The notes: a model not told the origin generated them from the sequence alone. Shown: positions 9,506 to 21,639, counted from the first letter of the stretch. The stretch is 56,163 bases of DNA from Zygnema cylindricum (GCA_037447655.1 JBBHKE010003249.1:9509-65671), one strand, 5' to 3'. Program-made: numbers and translations.

Positions 9506-11070
9506 GAAGAAAAGTTGAGCAGGGATCGAGAAGTGATTTAAGAAGTGATTTCACTTTTTCATATGATGATATTAAAATTCGCGAGGATTTAAATGTTTGT
9601 GAATTCACAATTTTGAATGGAATTAAGTGTGTGGAAGAGTATTCTGTTTGAGAGAGAATAAATGGTGGGAAGAGAGAGCTTGTTTTATCAACTAAGGAGG
9701 AAGAAAAGTGGGGAAAGAGAGAGGAGATGACACCGTCAAGATTTTAACGCTTTTCTATAGCTTTGGAGAAATATAAAATATGGAAATTATCGATACAAAA
9801 TGATGTTGATAATTTTGAGAAGGTGTTGAGTGTTTTCTCTCACGCTTTTTTGCGAAGTTTTTTTTTTACTAGAGATTGAAGAGGAAACGATTAGCAACAA
9901 AAAATATTCCGGAAATTGTTAAATTTGTCCAATTTATTTTCTTTTTCAAATTGTTAAAATGACTTATGACCCTGGATAAGACAAAAAAAATGAAAAAATG
10001 GATACAAAATCATCAAAAATTAGATAGACAAGCTTAGAAACTTAAGTATGAAAATAGGATCCTTAAATAGTTCTCTAGGTACCTAGAGACGTATGGTTTA
10101 CCACCGTAAGTTTTTGAAAAAGGTTATTACTTTTGATGCGAACAATTTTTATGATTTTTCTTTTATGATTGTTTAAATAGTTTGTCTTTACGCCAAAATG
10201 AAAGCAAAACTATTTTGGTTTGCATTCTTGCCCAGCTTCTCGAGAACCATAATAATATTGTTTTATAACACATTTTGGAGTCATAATTTTCTATCGAATG
10301 TGCATGTGTTAATCATATCTTTTAGAGTGGAGCCTATTCTCGTTGTATCCATTTTTTACTGTCTTGTTGAGCTATACAGTGGTTCAATGTAAAAAAAAAA
10401 AAAGTTTTTTCGCCATTTAAACCAACTTTTTTCTGTGCCCTATCATCCGGTTTCCATTTGGGAGCGTCAACAAGGAGGCAAAAAGTTTTCATTTCTCTCT
10501 CAAACTCGTTATCAATGATTCAACAAGTGTGCACAGAGGAAAATGTGATCTAAGGCCAAAAAAAAAAAAACAGTAAGTTTGATAAACAAAGTTGTGCCAA
10601 TTTCAGAGGAAAATGTGGATGTAGTGTAGACTACTGGTTTTTAGTTTCCTATTTTTGTGTTCTAAAGTTAATACTGTTATTTGAATTATTTATTTGAGTA
10701 ACTGTCTCTTTTAGACAACTGTTGTAGACTTCTTTAGGGTTTTTTCTGACGTCGTTTCAACTATTGGTGTCAGACGTAAAGAAAATGTGAAGTTCTTCTT
10801 TTGTGCCTTGAGAATAAGACATAAATCAGAAATTTATGAAGAAAGCGTCATGGTAATCCATCCGAGTACATGGGTACAAATGAGCAAAAAGACAAAACGA
10901 AACAGGAAGACCGAACACAAGAAGGAACTCAAAGGAAACACAATGTGAAAGGAAACACACAAGAAAGGACAAAATTAGAAAAGGAAGTGGAAGAACAACA
11001 AGCATTACAAGCACAAAACCAATAACAAATAAACGCATCTTATGGAAAACTACCCAACCAATCATCAACT
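9506..11070. other. 3' flank of SPC12 copy 1; nothing recognised
   Basis: AT-rich, with an AATAAA at 9657-9662 that could serve polyadenylation. The open frame at 10198-10392 is short, hydrophobic and unrecognised; it is repeated in unit 2 with one visible residue change. I do not call it a gene. Confidence 0.5.
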
Positions 11071-11780
11071 TCACTGTAAAACCACTAAAATCTTGCCCAA
11101 GTTATAGAGCCACAAATCAACGTTTACGAGAAAATGACGAGAGGGCAATGAGGGGAACGCTCCCAATGTCCTTCCTCTTGACGGAGAGACGATCGAAATA
11201 GTACGAAGCAACTTGTCCAAAGCAACTCCCAAACAACCAAATACTTCGATTGTTATGGGGATAAAGACATCCATAGCTTTACAACTTGCATAACCATACT
11301 TATTCCAGCTTATGAAGAAGTCAAAATATAATAAGAAGTAATCAACCTTCTTCTTCCTAGAAAAATCTGGCGTCGCCATACATGGTTAAGGCTCCAACAT
11401 GTTGAGTCATACGGCCCATGGGTCCACCAAAACGAAGCCTCTAGCGATACGGCAAGCACCATGTAGCATAACAATCTGTTAGGAAGAAAAAACATGTGAA
11501 ACCTCGCGTCACACAAAACACATGGGTTGGAAGAAATAGTCGCAACAGTGTCACTAACAATCTTGTGTGCTTGAATTGACTTCTTCCATTGGAACACCAT
11601 AGAAAATAGACACCACGATTTAAAAGCATTTGCTTGTGTAAAGAAGAGAACCAAATAAAGGCGGGTGAGAGAGGTTCTTGAGAGAGGAAGTGAACAGAGC
11701 AGGTGCGAAACGAAGAGTGGGGAGAACAGGTGTAAAACCGTGAGAGGGGTATGAATGGCGGGAGACTCGAAAGTGACCAA
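11071..11780 (-). pseudogene. Degraded non-LTR retrotransposon ORF2-like C-terminal region, copy 1
   Basis: On the minus strand overlapping broken frames contain, in order, a VSDTVATISSN...CVLCDARFHMF block and then KKKVDYFLLYFDFF...CKAMDVFIPITIEVFGCL. This pattern (a stretch with spaced Cys, then D-x-F-x-P...E-x-F-G-C-L, then an Arg/Ser region) resembles the part after the reverse transcriptase in some algal and plant LINE-like elements. I recognise it only by general likeness, so the assignment is tentative. Several frames are needed to read it, so it is dead. The matching remnant in unit 2 is at 18249-19111. Confidence 0.35.
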
Positions 11781-12349
11781 GCAACAACTTTAGGGTGGTT
11801 AGAAGAAAAGGTTACGTTTCACGAGTTGGTCACTGGAAGGTTTGTAAGCCAACATAACTTAATCCATCTGACTAATAATATATGTGTCGTTTACCAACAA
11901 AGGGAAGTGGGGAAAGGGGATAGTGGAGGCGAAAACCCATAGGGAGCCCTTACGAGCAAAGGCAAATAAAGGTCATCAAAAGGGTCCTTGTGACAAGCGT
12001 CATATATAGATAAAAAATAAACTTGGAATCACTCGAGAAGGATAGGTTAACTATCAAAGTTTAAAAGGCTAACACAAAAGGGAAGCACAAAAAGCAAAAA
12101 GGAAGCATAAAATGGAAAATTTGCATAACTAGTGAGTCGGCCGTCATTATCACTAAAAAATAACCTCATGTTCCACAGTACTAAACGCACTCAAAAAAAC
12201 AAACTCAAATGATCACCCAATCTAGATGGGAATCGAACAAAACACGAATGTCGTGGGCCACGGCTTCATAGCTCCAATGAGTGGCCCTGTTCCATTAAAA
12301 ATGGGCTCCCTAAAAAGTGGGCCCATAACCTGTAATTCTGTGACGTCCA

Positions 12350-12660
12350 TTGGTCCACATAATGTTTAGCTTATATGAAGCCTCTAGGATAATATTTGCA
12401 CTTTTGACTTTGGCAATGAATAAGTGCCACCCTGGCACACAAAAACTCTAACCAACTACTCTCTTGTGTAGCCTGGAGTCCCGTGAGTCCGCAGCAAAAA
12501 GAATCACTGAAATTGCTCACCCGAGCATTAGGTTATGGCCGGCCAAAGATGGCCTGTAAATACAGAAGCACCCTGGGAGAGAGGCGGCTACCTTGATTTT
12601 TCCTAAGTCCTAAGCTCCCTCTCTAAACCTCCTGCTAGTGTACCCTAACAAATCAAAAGA
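12350..12660 (+). repeat. LTR-like dispersed repeat, copy A
   Basis: Shares ordered blocks with 13280-13600 and with the reverse complement of 21640-22010: AAGCCTCTAGGATA, GCCACCCTGGCA, a GACTC...GAGTC block followed by GCAAAAAGAATC, CTCACCCGAGCA, GTTATGG, and TACAGAAGC after a possible TATA-like spot. This resembles solo LTRs or a SINE-like repeat; no flanking duplications were found. Confidence 0.5.
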
Positions 12661-12950
12661 CTCTAAGGTACAAGAAGGTAGAGGTACAACTGTACTTCTT
12701 GTACGACCAAAGTACGACATGGCCGCTCTGCTGACGCGTGTCAATTACTGAGCTGTAGTTGCTCCACCCGTAATATCCACCGTTCAACCATATCGCGCCA
12801 CGTGTCGTTCGCCGACATTGGCTTGCAAACTACCAAATGTCCACTCCGAAATTTCGGCTCCTCTGCGAGCCGTCGATCGCGAACGACATTTGATTTCGTC
12901 CGTTGAAAAATTAAATGTCGTTTCGTATGTTACAAAATTTTGTGCGGTAC

Positions 12951-13222
12951 TGTAGGTTTCACGTTCTTTTTATTTCGTATGTGTCGCTGCTTCACTATTT
13001 ATAAAACTCTTATATATATTGCACATAATGTTTCATCAAGACTTGATGGATATGGCGCGCGGCTGCGTGGTTCGACAATTCTGTAAGCCACAGGGAACGT
13101 TCTTTTTATTTCGTATGTGTCGCTGCTTCACTATTTATATAACTCTCATATATATTGCACATAATGTTTCATCAAGACTTGATGGATATGGCGCACGGCT
13201 ACGCAGTACGACAATTCTGTAA
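12951..13222 (+). repeat. 136-bp tandem duplication
   Basis: The block from about ACGTTCTTTTTATTTCG at 12961 repeats from 13097 (period 136), with TATATATATTGCACATAATG and TTTCATCAAGACTTGATGG inside. About eight mismatches by eye. The second copy runs into repeated GTAAGCCACGGGATCA words. Confidence 0.85.
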
Positions 13223-13261
13223 ACCACACGATCAATCCCTGTAAGCTACGGGATCACCACA

Positions 13262-13634
13262 CAGGATCAATCCCTGTAAGCCACGGGATCACTGAAACTC
13301 TGAGACCTCCATAAGTCCTCAGAGTAGACAGCTTCCAAAAAGCCTCTAGGATAATCCTGACCCCTTTGTGTTTCAGCAAAAATAACTGCCACCCTGGCAG
13401 ACAAAAACCCTGACCACCTGCATCCCTGTGAAGGAAAGACTCCCCTGAGTCGATAGCAAAAAGAATCTCTGAATTTGCTCCCCTGAGCAGTAAGTTATGG
13501 AGGGTCAAAGATGACCTTTTGTACAGAAGCTCTCTGGGAGAGAGGGTCCTATCTTCTAATTTTTCTAAGTCATATCTCTCTCACAGACTCTATCTACTGA
13601 TGTACGGAACCAATCAGAATTGAGTTCCGTACGC
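13262..13634 (+). repeat. LTR-like dispersed repeat, copy B, ending at the duplication junction
   Basis: Same family as 12350-12660. Its last 31 bases form an imperfect hairpin, GTACGGAAC ... GTTCCGTAC (13602-13632), directly before unit 2 starts at 13635. The duplication breakpoint therefore coincides with the end of this repeat. Confidence 0.55.
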
Positions 13635-13907
13635 AAAATACGTGCGGCTTTTTCATACTTGCTGAAAATGCTTGGTGCCAACAGGAAACTGGACAAGTAA
13701 CCAGTAATCAGTTCAATATTTTAGGAGTAGAAAACTGCAGTTATCGACGCTCCCGTCTATAGAGCAATGAACTGTCAATTTTCCAGTTTTCCTGTGGCTG
13801 CTTTACTGAACTCGTTTGTTGCATAAAAAACAGTTCATATCCTGTTACATAGAGCCTCGGAACCAAACCCTAAAAGTCCGATCAGTCTTTTGCCTATTTC
13901 CTCTTCA

Positions 13908-14415
13908 CACGTGTCCCTTTTAAAACTGTCCACGTGTAAGTTTTCCTGTTCAATCTCCACCTTCACGCACTTCTGGTGCCACGTGGCATATTTCAGCTGC
14001 CTCCTTCATTGCAGTCTGACCTCTTTCTCTCACTTCCTCTCGCACGTGCAAACACGTCCTTCCCATCTCTCCTCTTTCTTCACCTGTGAAGCTTTCGTCC
14101 TCGTGTTCAAAACCCTAAATAAAAATATAATAATATAATAAAATAATAAAATATAATAATAATCACGTTTACCGTGGTTTGTCGCAAGCATTATTCCTTC
14201 TTCTCGTAATTGCCACGTGTCATTCTCCTCCGATCTTGCTTCTCGCTCCACTTCACACCCTTCCCTTTCTCTCTGCCCTTTCCACGCTTCACCTACTTTT
14301 CTATCAATCCAGATTACACTTGCCACGTATACATTCATAAGTTTTGCCACGTGTCACCTATACCTTCATCCATCTTGCAACGTGTCACATTAGTCTTCAT
14401 CCATCTTGCCACGTG
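13908..14415 (+). promoter_or_regulatory. CACGTG (G-box) array upstream of SPC12, copy 2
   Basis: Equivalent to 6626-7133 shifted by 7282 bases. All seven exact CACGTG boxes are retained, so both gene copies should share the same regulation. Confidence 0.6.
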
Positions 14416-14420
14416 GCAGC

Positions 14421-16495
14421 ATGGACTGGCAGGGACAGAAGCTCTCTGAGCAGCTGATGCAGGGAGTATTGGCGGTTTCAGCCATGGCGGCTTTTATTGT
14501 CGGATATGTACTGCAGTCACACAAAACTATGGTAAGCAGGAGCCATGGAATCTTTCCTATCTCTGATGAGAATGAGTGAACTGTTTAAGCAAATAAGCAA
14601 ATTTTTTGAGCTATGGTGGATTTTATTTGATAGTTTTTGTTTCTCATTTGTTATTTGTTTTTTGTTTTTCGCTTGGCTGTTTGTTTGCTGATGATTGCAA
14701 GGTATTAGTTTCTGGTTCGTGATGGGTAATTTGTTTCGTATGCGTTTTCTGGTTTTGAAGTGTGTATGGAATTCTTTATAAGCGTGTGAAGTGGTAAGCG
14801 ATGCATTTTTTGGTGCATCGCATGCTAGTTAATTCTGATGTAGTTGTTGGCAAGTTTCGTTGTTTAAGTTATTGTGGATGTTTTTGAAATTTGTATGTTT
14901 AGTGGTCATTACTTTCCATGTTTAATTGCGTAGCTGCTGTCTTGTTTGTTATTTTTTTTTTATTGCTGATTAGCTCAATGTTTCCATTCTGATCTGTTTC
15001 ATTGTTAACCAAGGCTTAAATGTTGATTTGTTAATCAGTTATATTGTTGGTCGAGGCTAATTGCACTCTCTTCATTTGTGGATCAAACACTTAAATTGAT
15101 GAAAGTCTATAGTTTCTATTTGTTTGTTTATTTGTTCAACTGTTCATCAGTGAATTCAGGTGCTAATTAAGTTTGAACTGTTGATTTCTTCGATTGTCGA
15201 CTCAAGTTGAACTATTCAATATAAGGTTTTAAGTTTTATTTTTTTGGGTTGGTGGTCAACGTCGACGTATGGATCTGTTTGATTATTGACAAAGATTGAG
15301 TATATATTTGTTTAAGACCAAGGATTAAATGTTGATTTGGTTTATTGCAAAGCAAGTTTTAAATGCTGATTCATTTTATGTCAACCTAGGTTGGGTCGCT
15401 GGTTTTTTCTATTGTTGACTACGGTTCAAGTGTTTATTCATTCAATAGTTGACCAAGTACTGGTTTGTTGACCTTTCGACCCGTTGACCTATTTATCTGT
15501 TGATTTCCTGATTTTGTGATTGTCAATAAGTTTTTTTTTTCTGTATTATATCAAGGTTCCACTCTGTCTATCACAGGTGTTGATCGTTCTGGCTGGTGCC
15601 ACAATGAAGTATTGATTTGTTCGATTTGACCTGTGTTGATGTTTGATTATTCACCTTGTTTGTTGATTTGTTGATTTGTTGATTTGCGGAACTGTTGATT
15701 GCCTGATTGCCAATCAGTTTCATTGCTGACTGAGGTTGAGTGTTTATCCTGTTGACCACAATATACGCGACTTGCTGATTTGTTGTTTGTTGATCTGTTA
15801 ATCTGATGATCTGGTGATTTATTGTTCTGCTTATCTGCTGATTTTGATCTTTTGATCTGTTGATCAGTTGATCTGTTGATCAGTTTCTTAGATGATGATT
15901 TATTGATTTTTTGATGTGTTGACCTGCTGATCAACTTTATTGTTGATGATTTGTTGATTTGTTGATTTGTTTTTGATCTGCTGATCAGTGCCATAATTGA
16001 TCAAAGTTCACTCGGTTCATCTCAGGTGTTTAACTTTCTGGCGGGTACCATGCTGAAGCGTCAATTTGTTTGATTAGTCACCTGTCTGTTGATTTGTTGA
16101 TCTGCTGGTTTATTGTACTGTGGATTTGCTGATCGCCAATAAGTTCCATCGTTAAGACCGATCGTCTAATTGCTGATTTGTTGATTTGTTCATTGTTGGT
16201 TTGTTAATTAGTTACAAAGTTGATCAAAGTTCAACCCTAAGAAACCCTAAAAATCCTAAAAAAATCCCTAAAAAATCCTTAAAACTCAAAAAAACCCTAA
16301 AAAATATTGCAGGTGTTGATCTTTCTGGCCGGTTCCACTCTGGCGGCTGTTTTGTCACTTCCTGCCTGGGGGTACTTCAGCCAGCATCCCATGCCGTGGC
16401 TGCCTCCCAGGCCGCCACGTGTGACTGACGCAGCCACAGTTACCACAAAGAAGAAGGAGAAGGTGGCAACTGCAGGAGCCAGTAAGAAGAGGTGA
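14421..16495 (+). CDS. SPC12: Signal peptidase complex subunit 1 (12-kDa subunit), copy 2
   Basis: Exons 14421-14531 and 16313-16495 (stop TGA), with the same start, phase and splice sites as copy 1, encoding the same 97 residues. Exon differences that I can see are silent, for example GTT to GTG at the first codon of exon 2 and GTC to GTG within the VTD block. The two membrane segments and the basic tail are retained. The intron is 1781 bp, with several more substitutions and small indels, including within the TTGATYTG array. The protein being unchanged while intron and flanks vary points to either a very recent duplication or selection on both copies. Confidence 0.92.
15577..15615 (+). repeat. 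Pseudo-exon resembling SPC12 exon 2 start, first (copy 2)
   Basis: Same sequence as 8295-8333 with its acceptor ATCACAG and the TGA after 12 codons. Confidence 0.75.
16026..16073 (+). repeat. Pseudo-exon resembling SPC12 exon 2 start, second (copy 2)
   Basis: Counterpart of 8738-8788; reads VFNFLAGTMLKRQFV then TGA. The stop differs from copy 1 because of an indel, so the reading frame of this pseudo-exon is not being conserved. Confidence 0.7.
16233..16305 (+). repeat. Degenerate CCCTAAA tract at the SPC12 splice acceptor (copy 2)
   Basis: Counterpart of 8942-9015. Small substitutions (for example CTAAAAAAACCCTT changed to CTAAAAAATCCTT) show it is drifting. Confidence 0.6.
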
Positions 16496-16795
16496 GACAA
16501 AGAAAAAGGACAAGGTGATAACGAGAGGGAATAAGAAGAGATGAGACGAAGAAGAAGGAGGTGGCAATCGGAGGGAGTAAGAAGAGGTGAGACAAAGGAA
16601 AAAGGAGAAGGTGATAACAGGAGGGAATGAGAAGGGATTGGGACAAAGAAGAAGGAGAAGGTGACAGCAGTTTGGAGTATGAAGAGATAGCCGCAGTAAC
16701 TACAAGGAAGAATGAGAAGGGGAAGAAGGTGACAAAGAGGAGGGAGTGAGTGGAGACGAGACAAAGAAGAAGGAGAAAGTGACAACAGGAGGAAG
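16453..16795 (+). repeat. Purine-rich minisatellite after the SPC12 C-terminus (copy 2)
   Basis: Counterpart of 9163-9505, nearly identical. Confidence 0.65.
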
Positions 16796-18248
16796 GAAGA
16801 AAAGTTGAGCAGGGATCGAGAAGTGATTTAAGAAGTGATTTCACTTTTTCATATGATGATATTAAAATTCGCGAGGATTTAAATGTTTGTGAATTCACAA
16901 TTTTGAATGGAATTAAGTGTGTGGAAGAGTATTCTGTTTGAGAGAGAATAAATGGTGGGAAGAGAGAGCTTGTTTTATCAACTAAGGAGGAAGAAAAGTG
17001 GGGAAAGAGAGAGGAGATGACACCGTCAAGATTTTAACGCTTTTCTATAGCTTTGGAGAAATATAAAATATGGAAATTATCGATACAAAATGATGTTGAT
17101 AATTTTGAGAAGGTGTTGAGTGTTTTCTCTCACGCTTTTTTGCGAAGTTTTTTTTTTACTAGAGATTGAAGAGGAAACGATTAGCAACAAAAAATATTCC
17201 GGAAATTGTTAAATTTGTCCAATTTATTTTCTTTTTCAAATTGTTAAAATGACTTATGACCCTGGATAAGACAAAAAAAATGAAAAAATGGATACAAAAT
17301 CATCAAAAATTAGATAGACAAGCTTAGAAACTTAAGTATGAAAATAGGATCCTTAAATAGTTCTCTAGGTACCTAGAGACGTATGGTTTACCACCGTAAG
17401 TTTTTGAAAAAGGTTATTACTTTTGATGCGAACAATTTTTATGATTTTTCTTTTATGATTGTTTAAATAGTTTGTCTTTACGCCAAAATGAAAGCAAAAC
17501 TATTTTGGTTTGCATTCTTGCCCAGCTTCTCGAGAACCATAATAATATTGTTTTATAACACATTTTGGAGTCATAATTTTCTATCGATTGTGCATGTGTT
17601 AATCATATCTTTTAGAGTGGAGCCTATTCTCGTTGTATCCATTTTTTACTGTCTTGTTGAGCTATACAGTGGTTCAATGTAAAAAAAAAAAAAGTTTTTT
17701 CGCCATTTAAACCAACTTTTTTCTGTGCCCTATCATCCGGTTTCCATTTGGGAGCGTCAACAAGGAGGCAAAAAGTTTTCATTTCTCTCTCAAACTCGTG
17801 ATCAATGATTCAACAAGTGTGCACAGAGGAAAATGTGATCTAAGGCCAAAAAAAAAAAAAACAGTAAGTTTGATAAACAAAGTTGTGCCAATTTCAGAGG
17901 AAAATGTGGATGTAGTGTAGACTACTGGTTTTTAGTTTCCTATTTTTGTGTTCTAAAGTTAATACTGTTATTTGAATTATTTATTTGAGTAACTGTCTCT
18001 TTTAGACAACTGTTGTACACTTCTTTAGGGTTTTTTCTGACGTCGTTTCAACTAGCTTTGGTGTCAGACGTAAAGAAAATGTGAAGTTCTTCTTTTGTGC
18101 CTTGAGAATAAGACATAAATCAGAAATTTATGAAGAAAGCGTCATGGTAATCCATCTGAGTACATGGGTACAAATGAGCAAAAAGACAAAACGAAACAGG
18201 AAGACCGAACACAAGAAGGAACTCAAAGGAAACACAATGCGAAAGGAA
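16796..18248. other. 3' flank of SPC12 copy 2; nothing recognised
   Basis: Near-identical to the flank of copy 1. AATAAA lies at 16947-16952. No supported gene. Confidence 0.5.
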
Positions 18249-19111
18249 TTAACACACAAGAAAGGACAAAATTAGAAAAGGAAGTGGAAGAACAACAAGC
18301 ATTACAAGCACAAAACCAATAACAAATAAACGCATCTTATGGAAAACTACCCAACCAATCATCAACTTCACTGTAAAACCACTAAAAATCTTGCCCAAGT
18401 TATAGAGCCACAAATCAACGTTTACGAGAAAATGACGAGAGGGCAATGAGGGGAACGCTCCCAATGTCCTTCCTCTTGACGGAAAGACGATCGAAATAGT
18501 ACGAAGCAACTTGTCCAAAGCAACTCCCAAACAACCAAATATTTCGATTGTTATGGGGATAAAGACATCCATAGCTTTACAACTTGCATAACCATACTTA
18601 TTCCAGCTTATGAAGAAGTCAAAATATAATAAGAAGTAATCAAGCTTCTTCTTCTTAGAAAAGTCATGCGTCCCCATAAATGGTCAGGGCTCCAACATGC
18701 TGAGTCATAGGGCTCCAACATGCTGAGTCATATGGCCCATGGGTCCACCAAAACGAAGCCAGTGATACGGCAAGCACCATGTAGCAAACCATAACAATCC
18801 GTTGGGAAGGAAAAACATGTGAAACCTTGCGTCACACAAAGCACATAGGTTGGAAGAAATAGTCGCAACAGTGTCACAAACAATCTTGTGTGCTTGAGTT
18901 GACTTTCCTCCATTGGAACACCATAGAAAATAGACGCCACGATTAAAAACGTATTTGCTTGTGTAAAGAAGAGAACCAATAAAGGCGGGTGAGAGAGGCT
19001 CTTGAGAGAGGAAGTGAACCGAGCAGGTGTGAAACGAAGAGTGGAAAGAACATGTGTAAAACCGTGAGAGGGGCATGAATGGCGGGAGACTAGAAAGTGA
19101 CCAAGCAACAA
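18249..19111 (-). pseudogene. Degraded non-LTR retrotransposon ORF2-like C-terminal region, copy 2
   Basis: Minus-strand frames 18249-18677 and 18705-19111 repeat the blocks seen in copy 1 (CDTVATISSN, CDARFHMF or CVTQGFTC, KKKKLDYFLLYFDFF, DVFIPITIEIFGCL). Compared with 11071-11780 there are numerous substitutions and a small tandem duplication near 18690-18730. The family is tentative. Confidence 0.35.
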
Positions 19112-19625
19112 CTGTAGGGTGGTTAAAAGAAAAGGTTACGTTTCACGAGTTGGTCACTTGAAGGTTTGTAAGCCAACACAACTTAGTCCATCTGACTAAT
19201 AATATGTGTGTCGTTTAACAACAAAGGAAAGGGGGAAAGGGGATAGTGGAAGCGAAAACCCATAGGGGGCCCTTACGAGCAAAGGCAAGTAAAGGTTCTC
19301 AAAAGGGTCCTTGTGACAAGTGTCATACATAAATAAAAGAGAAACTTGGAATCGCTCGAGAAGGATAGGTTAACTATCAAAGGTTAAAAGGCTCGCACAA
19401 AAGGGAAGCACAAAATAGAAGCGCAAAAAGAAGAACAAAAAGAAAGCATAAAATGGAAAACTTGCACAAGTAGTGAGCGGGCCGTCATTAACACTAAAAA
19501 ATAATGTCATGTTCCACGGTGTTAAACAAGCCAAGAAAAAAAAACTCAAAGGATCACCCAATGAAGATGGGGATCGAACAAAACACAAATGTCGTGGGCC
19601 ACGGCTTCACTACTCCCTTGAGTGG

Positions 19626-20118
19626 CAACCCCAGACTGATCTTGGCGGATAGTGGTAGTAACTTACGATTATGGGTGTATGAGATGACACGGGCCACCAA
19701 ATTGGTGTAAAACTTTTCAAAAACTGATGGGGGAAATCTTGCCTACTTAACTTATTTAAAAACACCAGAGGAGACGCATTGAGGAGATCTCAGTTATTAT
19801 GAAGAATAAGTCCACTAGCATCAAAAGAACCAACCTTGAAAAATACATTAGGCTTTGTAGCATCCGGCTCAAAACACATCTTTGCCTCGCTCTCCTTTAG
19901 CCATCCATTGATCTTCGTTGTAGGGATTGTGGGTTATAGAACATTACAACATAGTACATCCAGTTATATAGTACGCACGTACAAATTCTACATTTTAGCA
20001 TACTTGTGCAATACATTGGAAACATAAAATTGACGCGTATTTGCGAAAGGGCTACCAGGACCTTTAGCTTTAATAGACCGCTTAGAGTAATCACGTAAGA
20101 AGTTGTTGAAAGAGGATT
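19626..20118. other. No gene recognised
   Basis: Unique-looking AT-rich sequence between the end of unit 2 and a further retroelement remnant. Confidence 0.5.
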
Positions 20119-21008
20119 TTAAGGTCCTAAATTCAAAAGAATTTGTACGAAGTTGTCAGTTGGGTTTTGGTGCGTGTAGTTGCGTCTTTTAGAGGTTGTT
20201 GCATCCCCAACCGCAACACCAGTGTGCAACGCCGCGCGTGAGGTAACATGAGATCCCGTAGGGTATGTGAGAACTCCAACACCGAGTGTTATTTCTGCTC
20301 CATGCAACAACACAAGATCCACGTGAGGGCCGCGTATACCATGGGATTGAAAACATGGCGGGAGAAACGCACCACCTTGCATTAGATTGTGTATCCTACT
20401 TCGAATACCCATTTAAACAATTTCACCTTGAACCATATCATGTAATGTTGTACACTCTCGCCTTTTGTGCAACAAAGGAAATGAACGCCTTCCTCATGTA
20501 TAGTTTGATCAAAACTGCAACGAGGCTTGCATACAAGTGAAGAGTGTGTCAAGCCGAGACATAAGCGAAGTGCACAAGAAAGCTAAAGAGAAGAAAATTG
20601 CAACTAAAGAGGCCAATATTGGAGTAGCTACGAGCCAAACCCCAAGTCACGGCCCCAAACAAGATCAAAGTCAAGACCGCATTTCAGCCGTAGATGGCGC
20701 CTCAAGGAGATCCTTGAATTTGGCGCCCACCTTGTTGTCAACATGTTGTTCCACCTTTGAGTAAGAGCTGGTAACGAGGAAGAGAACGGAGGAATTCCAT
20801 CTTGAGCCCCAACCGGTAAAACCCAACGAGTAGACAGGAACGAATGTTGAAATGGTAATGAACCTTTATCGACGGTAGGTTCTGCATGGGCGACAATAGG
20901 AGTTTTGTCTACCATAAATATTGAATTAGTAATCAATGCTACCAACGCCCAACTCTTTAGGTAAACGGTTAGCATAATGGTGCTTGTTGCACCTAATCGC
21001 GCGTTCAT
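20119..21008 (-). pseudogene. Second, related non-LTR retroelement remnant
   Basis: Minus-strand frames can be read, with several stops, as CALRLCLGL..., HEEGVHFLCC, EVGYTI and then GGAFLPPCFQSHG...GAEITLGVGVL..TGSHVTSRAA. The general layout (Cys pair, His-rich stretch, then a D/E-rich beta-strand region) resembles the region after the RT domain of LINE-like elements in algae. It is a different copy from 18249-19111. The frames are broken in at least three places. The call rests on likeness only. Confidence 0.3.
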
Positions 21009-21639
21009 CGTGGATCTGTTGAAAAAACAATTCTCAGGTCACTAGTTTATTTCTTAGAATCTAGATAGGAGAGAGAGAGTTAGGCGGAGAGCCACCATGG
21101 TTGCCTCCTTAGAAGACAAAGTGCAGCCTATAGAAAAAGAGAGATAGACAACAAAAGTACTATACAAAAGTTTTGACCAACCTGCATTTGATCGAAGGTC
21201 TTGCGAACTCAGCATAGTGGTCCGCTTTATCCATTAAGTCGTAGAAGAATCGAAACATATGTATGGTTCGATAATTAGATAACCAGTTCGCGCGCGGATA
21301 TTTCATATAACGACGAACCGACAAAATGTTGAACACGGAAAGGAAAAAGTACGACGGCCGCAAAGTACAAACGGTCGCAAAAAACATTCTGCGCGCCATC
21401 GAAATCGAACGGACACCATCGATTAGAAAAGTACCAGCGGACGGTCCGCGTGAGCACGAGCACCCCGGAATGGCACTTTTGGCAGCTTATGCCAAAAGAG
21501 CCGACAGATTGACATGTGGCAAGTCTCGAGAGGTCAGCGGAGGGAGACGGGACAATTCCATGGCAGCGGACATGGAAGGTACATCGATTTCATTGGTGTC
21601 ATAGAAAAGCCGTAAAGATCGTACCGCGAGAACTGTACC
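21009..21639. other. Unrecognised open frame on the plus strand and flanks
   Basis: The frame 21326-21604 (+, 92 codons) is hydrophilic and I do not recognise it. It lies beside an LTR-like repeat, so it could be element-derived. No splice sites or context support a host gene. Confidence 0.3.

Larger units (their letters stand above)
6353..12285. repeat. Segmental duplication, unit 1 (SPC12 unit)
   Basis: From AAAATACGTGCGG at 6353 this unit aligns with 13635-19625. Offset is 7282 bases at the left end, with only small indels later. By eye, the left 4.7 kb (promoter, gene, 3' flank) is nearly identical, with differences tens to hundreds of bases apart. The last ~1.2 kb, which holds the retroelement remnant, shows clearly more substitutions and indels. 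The units are separated by 1349 bases of unrelated, LTR-like sequence. Confidence 0.9.
12286..13634. other. Spacer between the two SPC12 units
   Basis: It holds two LTR-like repeat copies, a 136-bp tandem duplication and a hairpin at the right junction (separate entries). No gene was seen. Confidence 0.6.
13635..19625. repeat. Segmental duplication, unit 2 (SPC12 unit)
   Basis: Second copy of 6353-12285. It holds the same features in the same order: G-box array, SPC12 gene with pseudo-exons, purine-rich minisatellite, unrecognised AT-rich flank and non-LTR remnant. Homology fades at GAGTGGC near 19625. Confidence 0.9.

Noticed and set aside
9007-9608. Ser/Leu-rich minus-strand frames opposite SPC12 exon 2 (also 16297-16898)
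   Set aside because: Antisense of the purine-rich minisatellite and the real exon; no independent support.
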